A program made the translations under genes and the position numbers. Positions 13,800-26,772 of a DNA stretch of 64,000 nt are shown in pieces; position 1 is the first letter of the stretch, and every line of letters starts with the position of its first letter. The notes beneath the pieces are model-generated. The model saw only the letters and a program-made list of their open reading frames with translations, was not told the origin of the DNA and searched no databases. The stretch covers positions 6,352,204 through 6,416,203 of the forward strand of contig OY829328.1 in assembly GCA_963691655.1 (NCBI GenBank). Reading direction: 5' to 3'. The stretch comes from Toxonevra muliebris (taxonomy: Eukaryota > Arthropoda > Insecta > Diptera > Pallopteridae).

Positions 13800-14920
13800 A
13801 GTTTAACTTAATGGAGGAAAAATTAAGAAAATGTGGAAGATCTATCCCTAACAGCTAGAAAATACGAGACAGATGGAAAGTGCCAAGTGTGTCCAACAAA
13901 AGATTAAAAAACAATCAGGAAAGCCGTTTAAATGTAGCACAGGTACACACTGAATGCTTACTCACAAATTATGTGTAATGAATTCCCATTTTGGAGCCTT
14001 AGTACTGAAATGATGTATATGAAAAACTATACTTTTGAGATAATCGCCTTTCAAATTTTTTTGTTTTTTCTTCAAAAAAATATCATGCATAATCAAATAT
14101 TAGCTGTGTTTTATTCGCCAGCTAGTTTAACTTGTGCGAATAAAACGACAAAGTTGTTAAGTCTCTTCTTCGTTATATTGTTGTTCACAATAAAACTGCT
14201 CAGCAGCTAGAGGTGAAATATTTTAATGGATCCCAGTCATTTCACTTAATCGTGGGCATTGTTTTTAGTTTTTACCCTTTATAAGAATATTTAACGATGG
14301 TTTTAACTTATTTTCACCGGCAGCCATTCCGAATCTTTTAATTTTTTGTTTTATTTTGCAATCTGTCATGCTTCTTTTTTCACTATTGGCAATTCACAAT
14401 AGAATTTGATGTAGATAAACTACTTACATAACAGCAATAATTATACGTGTTATCTCTGCCTCTTTGTTGTTGTTTCACATACAATTATCGCTGCTAGTTA
14501 AACATAACTAGAAGAAAGTGGCAAATAAAACAACGCACTTTTTATTAACAAACGGATAATAGTTATAGATTGAATCGGCCAAGGGGAATCTAAGATTGGT
14601 ATAGTTGAAAAATTACAAATCGAAGTTTCACCTTCAATGAAATAAAATAACTGAGTCTGCCATATTTGCTTTTGGAATGTTTTGGAGATAGATTAGCAAA
14701 AAATTTGTGTCTGAAACTGAATTGAAATACAGATTCAAAATTATGTCATTAATTTGAATATTAAATTTTTGCAAGTACAGAATACGTAGTTTCCAAAACT
14801 TTTTGAAAAATTTACCTCACCTCAATTTTTAAAGAAATTGCTCTTGTATTATTTAAATTGTATTAATAAATATTTTATTGAAAATATAAGCAGATTAATA
14901 TTCAATTTACTTTGCATTAA
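13800..14920. other. AT-rich intergenic sequence, nothing recognised
   Basis: There are no supported features. The 79-residue frame at 13971-14210 has no recognisable motif. Confidence 0.5.
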
Positions 14921-14923
14921 TTA

Positions 14924-15546
14924 CACTGTTCAACAGCCAAAAATGAGCAGAGACGAGACAATAGTACTTCGGGTAATGGGGGGTCGCTGAGTCCGAATCC
15001 GTGGTCCGTTTTGCTCTGCTACGTCACAACGTGTCAAAAAGGAAACAACAATATATAAATTTACTTGTAGGTATACACAAAGAAATTCTTAGGATTTTAT
15101 TGTTCAAGAACACAAAATAGACAGATCAAGAAAGTAACTTGAGAAAACATTTTTGTTGAACCTGGCTCAGGAACGGCTCAGTGACAAGGTGCCATATGGC
15201 ACCGCTAGGCATTACTGGGTTAAGCTAACAACGAGATAAAAGTGAACGATGATAACGAGGATGAAAAAAATTACGAAAAAATAAATTAATTAAAAAAAAA
15301 TTTTTTTTTAAGTTTTTCAAGTTGAAAATAAAAAAAATCGAAAAATTCTTTTTTGTAAAAATGGATATTTTGATGAAAAAAAATATGAACTGCATTTTTA
15401 ATTTTTTTGTTTTTTCAATTTTAAAAGTTTTGATGTCAATAAAAAAAATTGTGACAGAGCAAAACGGACTCAGCGACCCCCCGTTACTCTAAGTGCATTT
15501 GTCCCGTCTCTGCTCGTTTTCAAAAGCTTCCATTTGTAGAACAGTG
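14924..15546. mobile_element. Foldback element, 623 bp, with TTA duplication
   Basis: The ends are CACTGTTCAACAG (left) and, in reverse complement, CACTGTTCTACAA (right). TTA flanks both sides (14921-14923 and 15547-15549). Inside, both arms carry GAGCAGAGACG-G/A-GACAA and GGGGGGTCGCTGAGTCCG, so the arms pair over roughly 100 bases with small gaps. The centre is A/T homopolymer-rich and non-coding. It is a non-autonomous foldback. The arm motif GGTCGCTGAG recurs in the palindrome at 29334-29798. Confidence 0.8.
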
Positions 15547-16106
15547 TTATTTTACTTTAAATGAATTCTTTTAAAATAAACATTATTAAAATTGCAAAGA
15601 AAAACACAATTAAAACGTTATTTTTATTTCTTTACATTGTTCACGTTACATTTTCGAAATTCCGTGGTAAAGAATAGAATAAAATACGCGGCGTAATTTA
15701 CTCTGCCAACACTGAGTATAACAAATCAATAATTAACTAATAATATATACTTAAATCAATATTTACAGCACTAGCCGAAAATATATAATCAAAAAGCTTT
15801 TTCATCAAAACTTAAAAAAAATATAATTCCAAAATAACTATAAAGAAAAAGTTCCAATGAAATAGCCGACAGTTGTTATATTTTTTGACCAGTACTGTAA
15901 CCTGACCTATTTTAAACACACTTTATTCAAGCTTCAGGTTTTATCAATTCAAATTTTGGTTTTATGCAAATATTTGGGAGCATTATAAAATAATTTGCTA
16001 AATTTACAATATAAAAAACTGATTAAAAATGCATACATACATAGTTGAACAAAGTTTTGGACTTTATTTAATATTTCAATAGCTTTTACATATGTACTAT
16101 ACAGGC

Positions 16107-16322
16107 GCGTCCATAGAAGGGACAAAAGGTGGGTATTTGAGGGTTCAAACCCCCATTCAAATCTGTAGAAAACATAATAAGAAAAGCACAAAAAAATGTT
16201 GTTTTGTTATTTATAAATACTTTCTTTCAGTTCAGGTAATAAAAAAAACATAAATTACCGAAAATAAAATTTTGATAAAAAAAAATTTTAGGAAACCCCC
16301 CGAGCTGCGTACATGCCTGGTA
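16107..16322. repeat. Possible MITE remnant with C/G-rich ends
   Basis: A left end AGGCGCGTCC followed by a G-rich stretch and a short palindrome GGGTTCAAACCC faces a right end with CCCCCCGAGCTGCGTACATGCCTGG. The inverted match is partial (AGGC..GT). It resembles the G-rich termini of some insect non-autonomous DNA elements, but the assignment is weak. Confidence 0.35.
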
Positions 16323-18060
16323 CAATATATGCATAGTATAAAAACAAATAGCCGTGAACTAAAATATGTGAGTATTAGTTAAAATCAATAAATATAGACC
16401 TTAAAAAAGATGATGGAGGGGAGCAGGTTCATCAATACTACACAGAATCTAAAGTATTTCAATGTTCTTTAAGTGAACGTTCTACTACCATTCTGGCATT
16501 GTCATTATTCTCTTATTAAGCGATACAATTTAAGTATGTACAAATCCATCACAAATATATCTAATTGGACGATTTTTTTTATATACCATGTATATAAGTG
16601 TTCCTTAATCAATTTGATTTCCAGCATGATATTTGCATTATTCAATGTTACCATATACATATTTATTACCTTATACTTCCTTCACACACGTGTGCAACAC
16701 AATACGTTGCACAATAATGTGCCGCTTTAACATAAATCTTACTTAAATATCTTTCAACTTAAACACTTCAAGCTGTCGCCTTGAATTTATCACACTTTGA
16801 ATTATTTGCAAATACATTGGCACAGACATTTTATGTGATTTCCAACGCCAGAACGCACCAAAAGAGTTAACTCAAGTTACCTGCATACGGAAACACTCTC
16901 AGCATGCTGCGCACACATATGAGAAAGTACAATGGAGTACGATGCCATTTAGGAGGGGGTGTATGTAAGGAAGAACCGAAACTGCAAAAAGAAAAAAGGT
17001 CTAAAAGTGGGCTCATATAAGGTAAAACATTGTTAACCATTTCATTCAATGGTTGATGAATGACAACGCATGCGAGTACATGAAGCGAGTACCAGAGCAA
17101 TGTGGCATAGGAAGAGTGAGAGGAGCATCAGTATCGTTATAGAATAATATCCTTTTAAGTGACATTTTTAATGCGCAACATTCTGATGTTGCATGCATAT
17201 AAATATGTGCTGTAATACTAAAACATACATTGGTAAATAAATATAGTACATATCAGCTCGTTAGTGGAGCGCGCAAGATTCTATTGATTTGTTATAATGA
17301 ACGTCTCTGTGAGACACTAGTGCAGCCAGAGGGCGAGGGAGAGAGAGAGAGGGAGGCAAGGCAGCACTGTAACCCAAACCAAGCCAAAATCGCATTTATG
17401 ACTGTCTCGTTATGTTGGCAACTTAACTGGATATGGCTGTGATTTGTGCTGCACATAAAGCTGATTTTGGATTAGCTTAAACCAATTGGGCTTAGCACAA
17501 GAGGAGAAAGGAAAATAAAAAGAGATAAAGTTCATGCATTTTTGTCTTTGTACATTCTAATATAAATCTACGCACTAAAAAGTACGCACACATTTTCATC
17601 GTCATCTTGCACACATGAACTGAAAAATGTTGTCCGCTGTCTTTGTAAATCAAAGTTTGTTAAAATTTATTAAACTCAATTTGCAATTAGTTAAACGTGC
17701 GCACATTATTTATATTTTTCCCGTGAGAAATTTCAATATTTTTAATTAGATCATCTTGTGTGTGTGTGTGTGTGTTGCAGCACATGCAAAGATGCACATC
17801 ATATCATACCAAATGATATATACACTGAAGAGAAAATATTTTGTTGTTTATGGATTTAAACAATATAAACAACTATGCACGAAAAACAGATCGCACTTAT
17901 AACATTTTAAAGCTTTTGTTTATTATTCAATTATAGATACACATTATAGCTTAAATATATTCAATTTATTTTATTATAGGCGAAGAGTCGTAATTTTGGG
18001 TTAAAATCCTTGATTAGCGCTTGCACAGAATCATTACTAAAATCTCTAGTTATGTTTCGC
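16323..18060. other. AT-rich intergenic sequence with simple repeats
   Basis: A purine (GA)n run lies at 17336-17351 and a (TG)n run at 17757-17775. No gene is supported on either strand. Confidence 0.5.
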
Positions 18061-18089
18061 CAACTTTTCCTAAATCGATTTTAATTTTT

Positions 18090-18960
18090 CAAAGCTTGTT
18101 GAGTTTTTAATAGTTTTGCTTTTTTTTGGGCAATTTGGAAGATTCGCCTCTTTGGAAAAAACAGCCACCCCATTGCCTTGGTACCAATTTATAGCCACTT
18201 TTCCGTAATGCCATGTCGTGAGATCAGGCCAAAAGAAAACTGAATCCTTATGAAGCTTAATTAAAGCTAAAACCCGTTTCTGTAAACATTCAGTAACATA
18301 AATTTCTTGGTTTATTGTACTAGTGCCAACAAATAGTTCGCTTTCAAAGCCTCAAACAAGAAATTTTTTTTTGAAAATTTTTAAATTGATCACCCTTTTG
18401 TTTGCAAAATTGGCGTCTTCGAATTTGTTTAAAGTTCGATTTTACGTAGGACTCTTTTACTACATTACAACACAGTTGAAATTATGCATGCATTTGTCGT
18501 ATAATTTTCGAACACTTTGTTTTACCAAACAATTTTGGTTATCATCGCGTTTGATGCTGCAGTCACTTTAAATAAACATAATTCAGGTCTCTTGACTACT
18601 TTTTGTACATTTTTGGCGATATCTCTTATCGGGAGTCCAGGATCTCGTTTCTAATAGGTCAACCCTTTTTTACTTTAAACTGCGATTCAAACTCTTGTTG
18701 TGTATAGCTGCCGGCCTTTCTTTTCAAAGACAAGGAGTCTTTGTACCATTTAATTAAAAAAGTCTGTGAGGATTTGGCCATTTTTAGTTCTTTGGCGATA
18801 TCGTTATGAGACATGCCTGGATTTTCAGGTTTTTTCGCAAAATTAAGTCGCAATCGTATTGCTTTACACTAATCAATTTTGTGCAATAACATCGACAATA
18901 AAGTAAGCTCTTTACATTAAATTTTGAAATTGCCATTACAATTCTCCCAGATTTGGAAAT
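18090..18960 (-). pseudogene. Decayed Tc1-like transposase
   Basis: On the minus strand, 18659-18853 encodes a helix-turn-helix segment with ENPGMSHNDIAKELKMAK followed by WYKDSLSLKRK, the style of the paired-like N-terminus of Tc1-family transposases. Further along (about 18600-18650) a second block reads DPGLPIRDIAKN in another frame. About 18100-18340 reads INQEIYVTECLQKRVL, then FWPDLTTWHYGKVAINWY, then KEANLPNCP, which matches the region around the second catalytic Asp and the PPNCP motif of IS630-Tc1 transposases. The parts are separated by stops and frameshifts, so the gene is dead. I could not find its inverted ends. Confidence 0.75.
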
Positions 18961-21900
18961 TTTCGTGCTACCAGTTTTTTCCTACACATACTTTATATAT
19001 AAATTGCGCGTAAAGTTAAACAAATACTTCTCTTGATTTAATTCTGGAATGCATACCATGAGGCTCAGAACAAAAATACCAGGTCAATTGGGAAAAATCC
19101 TGGGTTGTTGTAGTTGAATCTGAAATTCCAAATTTTCTATCCAATTAGGTTTTTAAAAAAAAATTGAAGTCAAGTCAATATATAAGGAAGGTAAAACAAA
19201 AACAGAAATTAGAAAATTTGAACACTGACCTAATATTCAATCGGTGTCTGTCCATACGAAATATGTATGTCTTCAAAGATATGAAATCTTAGTATATTTC
19301 TTTTTACAACATACAAATTTTCTCTAAGTGTAAAGCATTAAAAGTAAATTTATACATATTATTATATTTTTTTCCTCTGTCTATGCTTTCACTGGAATTT
19401 TTGTCGTCTTATTAATGCATTCGAGTACGAGTATATGCAGGTATGTATGTATGTATGTATGTATTTTCAATATGATAAAGTTGGTATCCTTGCAAATTCA
19501 ATTTCCGTCTAAAGGTAGGTAATGTCACAGCATCAGATGAGAACCTGGCTATGTTAGTATGTTGGAATTCAGCAGTTGATAGCCACCGCCATAGCCGCAG
19601 TCACATTCAGAGCCATGGACGTTGAAACAGGATGCTTAAGTGGTTCTTAATGACATGTTTTGCATAATGACATTCAATGATGTTACGAACGTTTATACTT
19701 TATTGAATTAATTTATATTGACTGTTTTTGGGTGAAAGAACATTTTCAAGTGAACTGCAAGCGATGTGCGTGACGATAAAATTAATTAGGTTAAGGTAAG
19801 CGTACAGGAAAATATTTAAAACTATAAAGGCAATGAAGATAAGTACAGATAATGCTTAACATAAAATTTCAAAAACTTACTTTGGCTGTGAGAAAAACAA
19901 AATCATAATTTAAAATTTATATCCGGATATCTCAAACTGCCTTTTTCTGAAAAGATTGCTGTTTTATTTCAATCCAACTATTATTCAACTATTGAACTAT
20001 TGCATGTCGTGTTAATTTGCTGTATTTTTCTCCGAACTCTGTTGTCTTCTGGCATTGTTGCTCAATTGCAAAGGCTTGCAAATCAGTAGCTTACAATAAC
20101 GTGTTTACATAGACATTTTTCTTTCTTTTTTTTCATTCTTTTTCCATACATATGCAACAGTTTCTTCGCCTTTTTGTTACGCCTGACAGCGCCAGTTTGT
20201 CACATGTAATCGCTCCTGACAGTAGCATAGAAAATTGTATTCTCGTTTGGCCCACGGGTTTGACACAAACATTTCAGATTTTAGCAATTTGTCAGTCAGT
20301 GTTGACTGCAAAGTTTTTATTTTTATTATTTTGTTTTTTTCTTTATGCTCTTTTTTAATCTTGGACCCACAAGAGCGCATAACAAATGTTACTACATGAT
20401 GGAAAATTTAGTTGGTGGTGTTCGCGCGTCCGGTGGTCGTGACACGTTGATGAAGGTAATTTTTACCATGAACGGTAATAGGGCAACATTCTTTCAATTT
20501 ATCTGAAGAAAAGAACGTTGGCAACAAAATTTCATCTGAAATATTGCAACAGTATTTATGGTCAATTAACATAATAAAGAAAGAGAGCTCTTGGTTTTTT
20601 TAAATTACATTTATCGGGGGTATATTTAATAAAGCACACTATGTCTAATTTATGTGCAGCCATTAAATGTTAAAGCGTTTATGCTCCCCGCTGCAAATAC
20701 AATGCAAATGTTGTAGTTTTTTGTTTTTTTTTTTTTTGTATTATATTCAATTCAAGCGGCATTCGCGTGCATTTTCATAAACCGTTGACCGCTGTCCGCT
20801 GTCGAAAATGATTTGCAGATCAAGATTTTCACTTAAAATTTATGCGATAGGAAGGAAACTAAAAAACAATTGTAAATTGTTGGCGCACAAGTCACACAGA
20901 GATTGTAAGGCGTGCGTTTAAAATCACATGCACACAAACATATAAATGTACATAGATTTTACAACCAGTGCAGCTTAACAGGAGACAATATCACTGAAAA
21001 AAAAAAACCACTAACAGCAGATCGACACGTATTGAACTGGGTCAAAATAGGTACATATCGCTCGCATGCGATCGCAAAAAAACAAATTAAATGGCACGTC
21101 TCTTTCAATGGTGGAACATTTTATGCGCGTACAACAAGCGATCGCAAATCACGATGCCTATCGATCGCTATGAAGAGATATACGCATAAATGCATGTATA
21201 TATTGAACTTAAATCACTTGCGTGCATAGAAATCATTAAAAATCCATTCTAAGTTTTTTTTTTTTTTTGCATTAAAACAACACCGACACCTCTATTGCTG
21301 GCTACTCTCAGTCAATAACATTATTATTTGCACTGTTTCTACAATTAGAAAATTTACACATAAAAAGCACACATCATCTAATCCAATTAGTACAAAAATA
21401 CTTAAACAATTAATAATAAAACACGTATCCAACTATAATTATGCCTAAAATATATACAAACAGAAATATTTTACCATAAGAAATTCTTTACAAGTTTCTT
21501 TGGTTTCTTTGGTACCGCCCATTGCACTCTGTAAAGCTTATGAGATATAAATTTATTACATTGAAAGAGGAAAAAACGCTGAAATAATTGCATTAGAAAT
21601 GTGCGTACAATGCTCAGAAAACTCATGTGAGACGTGATCTTGTTACTGATCCTGAGAGCCTCTAAACTCATGTAATCCATCATCGTTATTGACAATGCGA
21701 CTGCGCGCAGTCACAAGCAACACAACCGCAACACACGTACGCACGCAGTCACTCATATGTGCATCACAATTGTTCTATGGATGTGTGCGCAGAGATTGAG
21801 CGTGTACATTTTTCTAAAGCATGTGAATCAATTTATGTCTATATCTTAAATACAAGCATTTTCATTTATAAATAAATATAAACGAATAGACATAGCATTT

Positions 21901-22400
21901 TAAACTCTAAGATCATCAATGTCAGCTACAATTTGAATTTGTTACCACAATAAATTAAAAAGCTCCCAAAAAATCATTTCGGTTATTTGAAAAGTCAGAA
22001 ATGAAAAACATACTTAGGATCGTATCGTCTGATATTTTCTATTCACTTTTTGATTTTCACACATTTGCAAATGGTGATTATTTTGAAATATGCCCAGGGG
22101 AACTCCAAGCTATTAGTTGTATATAATTTTGGGACGAAAACCCCATTCATTCTTTGTACATACATCATCGCGGAATTATTTCTGTATCCCATTAAATAAA
22201 ACTCTATTTATGCGATTGGATATGGGACTACTTATTACAAATACTGAAAACATGAGACCAAAAAAACCTAAGAGAGAATATAGCGCAAAGTGGAATTCGA
22301 CTCCGCCAATGAATCTCTCTCCGCCAGGTCCTACAAAAACGCAGTCGAAACTGCAACCTAGAAATCTTTTGTACCAAATCTTTGAATGAAGGTTAGAAAA
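18961..22400. other. AT-rich intergenic sequence, no gene recognised
   Basis: It contains a (GTAT)6 microsatellite at 19440-19464 and poly-T tracts near 20725 and 21250. The short frames (20912-21229, 21471-21695, 22117-22389) show no family signal or convincing splice context. Confidence 0.5.
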
Positions 22401-22439
22401 TTTTTTATGGAAGAGGTTTTAATTTCATTAACTGTTAAC

Positions 22440-23430
22440 GACGGTTTGCCAAAAATACTCCTTTGCCAAGCCAAGGATGGGCATCTCAACGTCCTCCATA
22501 CATGGACGACACTCTGTCTCGTTTGACAGACCCAATTTATTTAAGTGATATATGGAGTCATAAGAACCGGATAGAAAGCCCACTAGCAGTCAGAGATCCG
22601 GTTTGTTTAAGATCAGGGACTGGATGAGAGCGAGAGGAGGAACAAGCTCCTTGGCCTGTCTAAGACCTGGAACTTGGTAGGACTTAATGTTGCTCCGATT
22701 CTTGCTTTGTCATTCCTATCAATATTGCTATGTTCACGAACCAAGCAGAATTTAACTTTTTGGGTGTTATTGTATGGAGTGTATTACCTTGAGCGCATTA
22801 AAGCCAAAGGGTGAAAGATGAAGTATCACTGCTAATTCCGCTTGACTCCTGTAACTCCTTAGCATGCTAAACTCTGAACTTTCACAACTTTGGTAGAGAT
22901 AGCTACTCCTTTGTATCGGGATCCAACATGCTAGCGAATCGTAGATGAGTGCGTGGCGGATGACACAAACCACATCCAATGGGTCTAGATAGTTAGATAA
23001 TATGTACTTATTGTACTGCGACAATTAATTTCATTTAAGAAACTTAGCAAAAGTGATAACCCTAAGGTAATAGTCTTCAAGCTATCTAACCAGTAATTCC
23101 CTAGATATATTTTCCTCCTAACTACTAGTGAGTGTCTCGCAGTACAGCGGGAATTGTTGTTCCCTATTCCCCTAGTTTGCAATGTCTTGAAAGGAAATCA
23201 GTAATTATTCTGAAATTTTTTTACTTTTTCGGGGTTGAAGCACCAAATTAATAGCTTTGACCCCAATAGAATGATCTATCGCCCCTTCCTATTTTCTTAG
23301 TTTATCAGTTATTCTTAACCGCTGCTTTCTTTGCTAAAAGAACGGCTATCTCATTTTCTAATGTCTGGTTTTTCGGTCCATTTACCCCTGCACCAATTTG
23401 GTTTTCCGTTCTCGAATCATCTGTTAACTA
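22440..23430 (-). pseudogene. Decayed non-LTR retrotransposon-like segment (RNase H-like trace)
   Basis: This block is less AT-rich than its flanks. The minus strand at about 23290-23425 reads GVNGPKNQTLENEIAVLLAKKAA, interrupted soon after by a stop. The pattern G-V-x-G...EN-EIA-x-LLAKKA resembles the GNEIADxLAK signature of the RNase H domain in I/R1/Jockey-type LINEs. Other parts (22767-23182) are open only in short pieces. The assignment rests on one short motif and needs a profile search. Limits are approximate. Confidence 0.4.
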
Positions 23431-24459
23431 TTGGGGCCTACTAAAAAAAACTGTGTGTATTTTCCAGAGAAGCTGTAAACATGAGGTAAATGTAGAAGAG
23501 AGCATTGGCTAAAAGAAGAAAATTCATTCATTATAATTTCAATGTTTACATACCTTCATATATACGTTAAATATGTATCTTATCACTTGAGTGGAGAAAA
23601 AAATAAATAGATACATAAAATTCTCACTTAATTACTCACAATTAAACTTGGAGCTGTTATATTAACTTACAAAAACGTTAACAAAAAAACGTCGATTTTT
23701 GTTTAAATGTCACGTTTTCGTTGCTACTACTACTACTGCAACTAGTAAACCAGCAAAACACACTCGTCGTACACATTTTCGCAGTGCATTCAAGTTGTCA
23801 AATTGTCATCGTTAGTGTAACTTATACTCTTCTCAAACATGAATAATACAATTCATTCGTTTTTTGTTTTTTTTATTGCTACTACATAATACATACTGTT
23901 GTCATAGTGTAGTATATTCCCTCGAGATGCATGTCAAATTCTTCAGACTAAGCATGTCAAAAAAATCCAGTTATGGTGAAAATATTTACAATCGATGCTC
24001 AAATAAAAAAGAAGCTTTGATGTTTTATAACTCTAAAATATGTAATATGACATAGGTACCCATTGGCAATTAATGAGCTTTTGATGTGTGGTTTCATTAC
24101 AATTCACTTACAATGAGAGAATACACTCACTAAAAAGAGTACGCTAACCTTTCTACCATAAAAGTAATGACCCTGAAGGAAAGTAGATAATGCATTACGA
24201 CAGTAATCGAAAAAATAATCGATAAAGGACGAGTCATAATGCCTGCCAGAATACACCGAGCATTCTTAGAGGAAAGATGATTTGGAATTACAAAAATTCT
24301 TAGCGTGCGTCAAATTTAATATTTTTGATTTCATATGTAGTAAATTATAATTTCGAATATATGCTAACGTGATTTTACACATGACACCTACAATATCATT
24401 TTATGCAAATAGTCACGAAGTAAGTAGTATAAGTCCATAATTTCTATAACAATAATAAA
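23431..24459. other. AT-rich intergenic sequence, nothing recognised
   Basis: No supported features. A short run of CTACTACTACTACTG lies near 23725. Confidence 0.45.
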
Positions 24460-24461
24460 TA

Positions 24462-25992
24462 CAGTAGAATCGCAATAATTCGTACCCCGTTAGTTCGAAA
24501 ATCTCAATAATTCGTAACAAACTGTTGGTCCCTTGAAAAAATCGCTTTAATTCGTAAAAATGCCATACATTTTGGTCCCCTCGCTAATTCGTATTTTTTT
24601 TTTTCAATACAAGGTCTGTTTAACCTCTTATAAATTGAAATTGGTTGTTGATAACCTCTCATAATTCGTAATGCAAAGCAAAATTATTATTTATGGTACT
24701 ATGTTCACTTTTTTTGATGGAATTTTTTGTGTTTTTCGTGGTTGACAAGATACGCGAAAAGAGTCTTAAACAACTTAAAATTACAGGCTTTTTAGAACAT
24801 AGTTTTTAATGGGGTCCAATATGTGTACATATTTCAGTTAAATGAATAATTGTTTTTGCTTTTTTCTTTCTATTAAGGGGACCTTCTGGTCTAGCGCCCT
24901 TGAATTTGTTGAGTTTTTAGGATTTTTTTCAACTGAAATAGTAAGCAGATATATTTTATTACTTTAAAAATATACAAAAATAATAATAATAAAAAAAATA
25001 ATTTTTAGTAAACTAAAATTGGTGTTACAGTTGCCCTCTTCAAAAAAAACGGATCTTGCTGGTGGGACAGGTTTTGAACTTTCCACTGATCTCAAACAAA
25101 AAAAAAAGAGGTTACAATTGGTATGAATGTAGTTATCGCAGGAACAAAAATTAAAAAAATAAAAAAAAATTTGACAAAATGGCGCGTTGCTGAAATTTAC
25201 TTTACGAAAACAGACCGTTTTTTCACTACTTTTTGTATGTAAAAAGTAAGAAGTATTCAACTTATAAAATTTTTTTAGTTCCTGCGATAGTTTTCTGAAT
25301 AATATAGTAAAATTTGAGACGAATCAGTCGAGTAGTTTTTGTTTTTTGTGTCCCACCGTGCAGAAAAATATAGTTTCGAGATAAATGAGTTTCAGTCGAA
25401 CCTTTTACCTGCTTCTGCGCTCACCTGCTAAATAGGTTATAGAAGTCGAAATGCTGGAAATATTGATACGAAAATTTTACAATATAATATTAAAAGTCTA
25501 TACTTTTGAAATATAAAAAAAAAATGTTTTTTAAAGAAACTGAAAAAAAAACGTCAATTCGTATTTTTCTTATTTTAACTTCCTGAGATTGTATGTCCCA
25601 ATAATGTTCGCAAACTCAAATAAAATAGGCGATATGGTTTCCATTTTATTTGAGTTTTCTTCAAAATACTGATGGTGGCTGTCAATGAGTGGATTGTATA
25701 CATGCCGCTTCATCGACAGAAGTTGCCTTTGCTATAATTCCTGGTTACAAATGTTATAGTAGACATTATACCCCATTGGAAAACTTAAGGATAATTGTAA
25801 GGATTAAGACTCCTGGACATATTTTTTTTTTAATTTATTTTAATATTTGCATAAAATATTGAAGAAATTCAACCAGATTTTGAGAAAAAACTCCGAGATG
25901 AAAGGATTAAATCAAAATTTCGTTAAATCGAAAACAGTTAATTCGTAAAAATTGCTGGTCCCTTGCGATTACGAATTGTAGGGATTCTACTG
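24462..25992. mobile_element. Pogo/Tigger-like non-autonomous or decayed element
   Basis: The termini are CAGTAGAATC (24462-24471) and its inverse GATTCTACTG (25983-25992), flanked by TA on both sides (24460-24461, 25993-25994) as in the Tc1/mariner superfamily. Subterminal AATTCGTA motifs recur at the left (about 24478, 24508, 24551, 24586, 24664) and in inverted or direct form near the right end (about 25557, 25940, 25973), beside repeated GGTCCCTTG. Such repeats are probable transposase-binding sites of pogo-like elements. I see no intact transposase in the 1.5 kb; only chance frames are present. Confidence 0.75.
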
Positions 25993-26128
25993 TAATTAAA
26001 AATTAAATATATTTAGTTAAAACTAAACCATATTGAGTACGTGCAGTCAAACATGATGTCAAGAAACGAAAAATTAAAATTAAATTTAGTTAAAAAAAAT
26101 ACCTAAATATAAGTAAGTCAAGTTTCGT

Positions 26129-26772
26129 TGAGGAAGTACTACAGTTCCTCATGCTAAAAAAACGACAATTTTTAAGAATTTGATTTGAAGGTATTCGTGT
26201 TTTTTTGTTAGATTATTTAGGCTTTCAAGAATACAAAAAAAAATTTTTCAATTTGAATTTTGCACATTTAAATTATAGAGGGCATCAAAGTGTAGTCTTA
26301 AAAAAGGAGAGTTAATCTCCGAAACTGTAAATCTGGAAAAAAAAAAAAGTTGGATGTCGTAGTAAAGCTTTTTTCAAAAAACCTTAAAATAAAATTGCAG
26401 ACTTTTGAAAAAGAAAATTAAAAAATATCCCCGTTTTTCTGATAATTTTCTTATGAGAAATTTTTTGGAACTTATCGAAATAAATTTGGTTGATTGGTAA
26501 AACATATTAACGAACGCAACGCACTAAGTTTTATAGAAATCGGCCCAGTCAATCCGGAGATTAACTGTCGGCCATGCAAAAAAAAGTGAATTTTGAGAAA
26601 AACGCGTATAATTTAAATATAAAATTAAAGCTGAAAGAAAAGAAAAATTTTATGTATTCTTGAAAGCCTAAGTAGCCTAACAAAAAAAACCGACTTTGCT
26701 ATGTATTAAAATACCTTAAAAAAAATACTTAAAAATTGTCATTTTTTCCACATAATAATCTGTAGTCCTACC
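26129..26772. repeat. Foldback repeat of about 640 bp
   Basis: The left arm holds ACGACAATTTTTAAG, then TTTTTTGTTAGATTATTTAGG, then CTTTCAAGAATAC. The right arm in reverse complement holds ATGACAATTTTTAAG, then TTTTTTGTTAGGCTACTTAGG, then CTTTCAAGAATAC. Further in, GAGTTAATCTCCG pairs with CGGAGATTAACTG. Outer ends are approximate (TACTACAG against CTGTAGTCCTA). There is no coding capacity. Confidence 0.65.
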
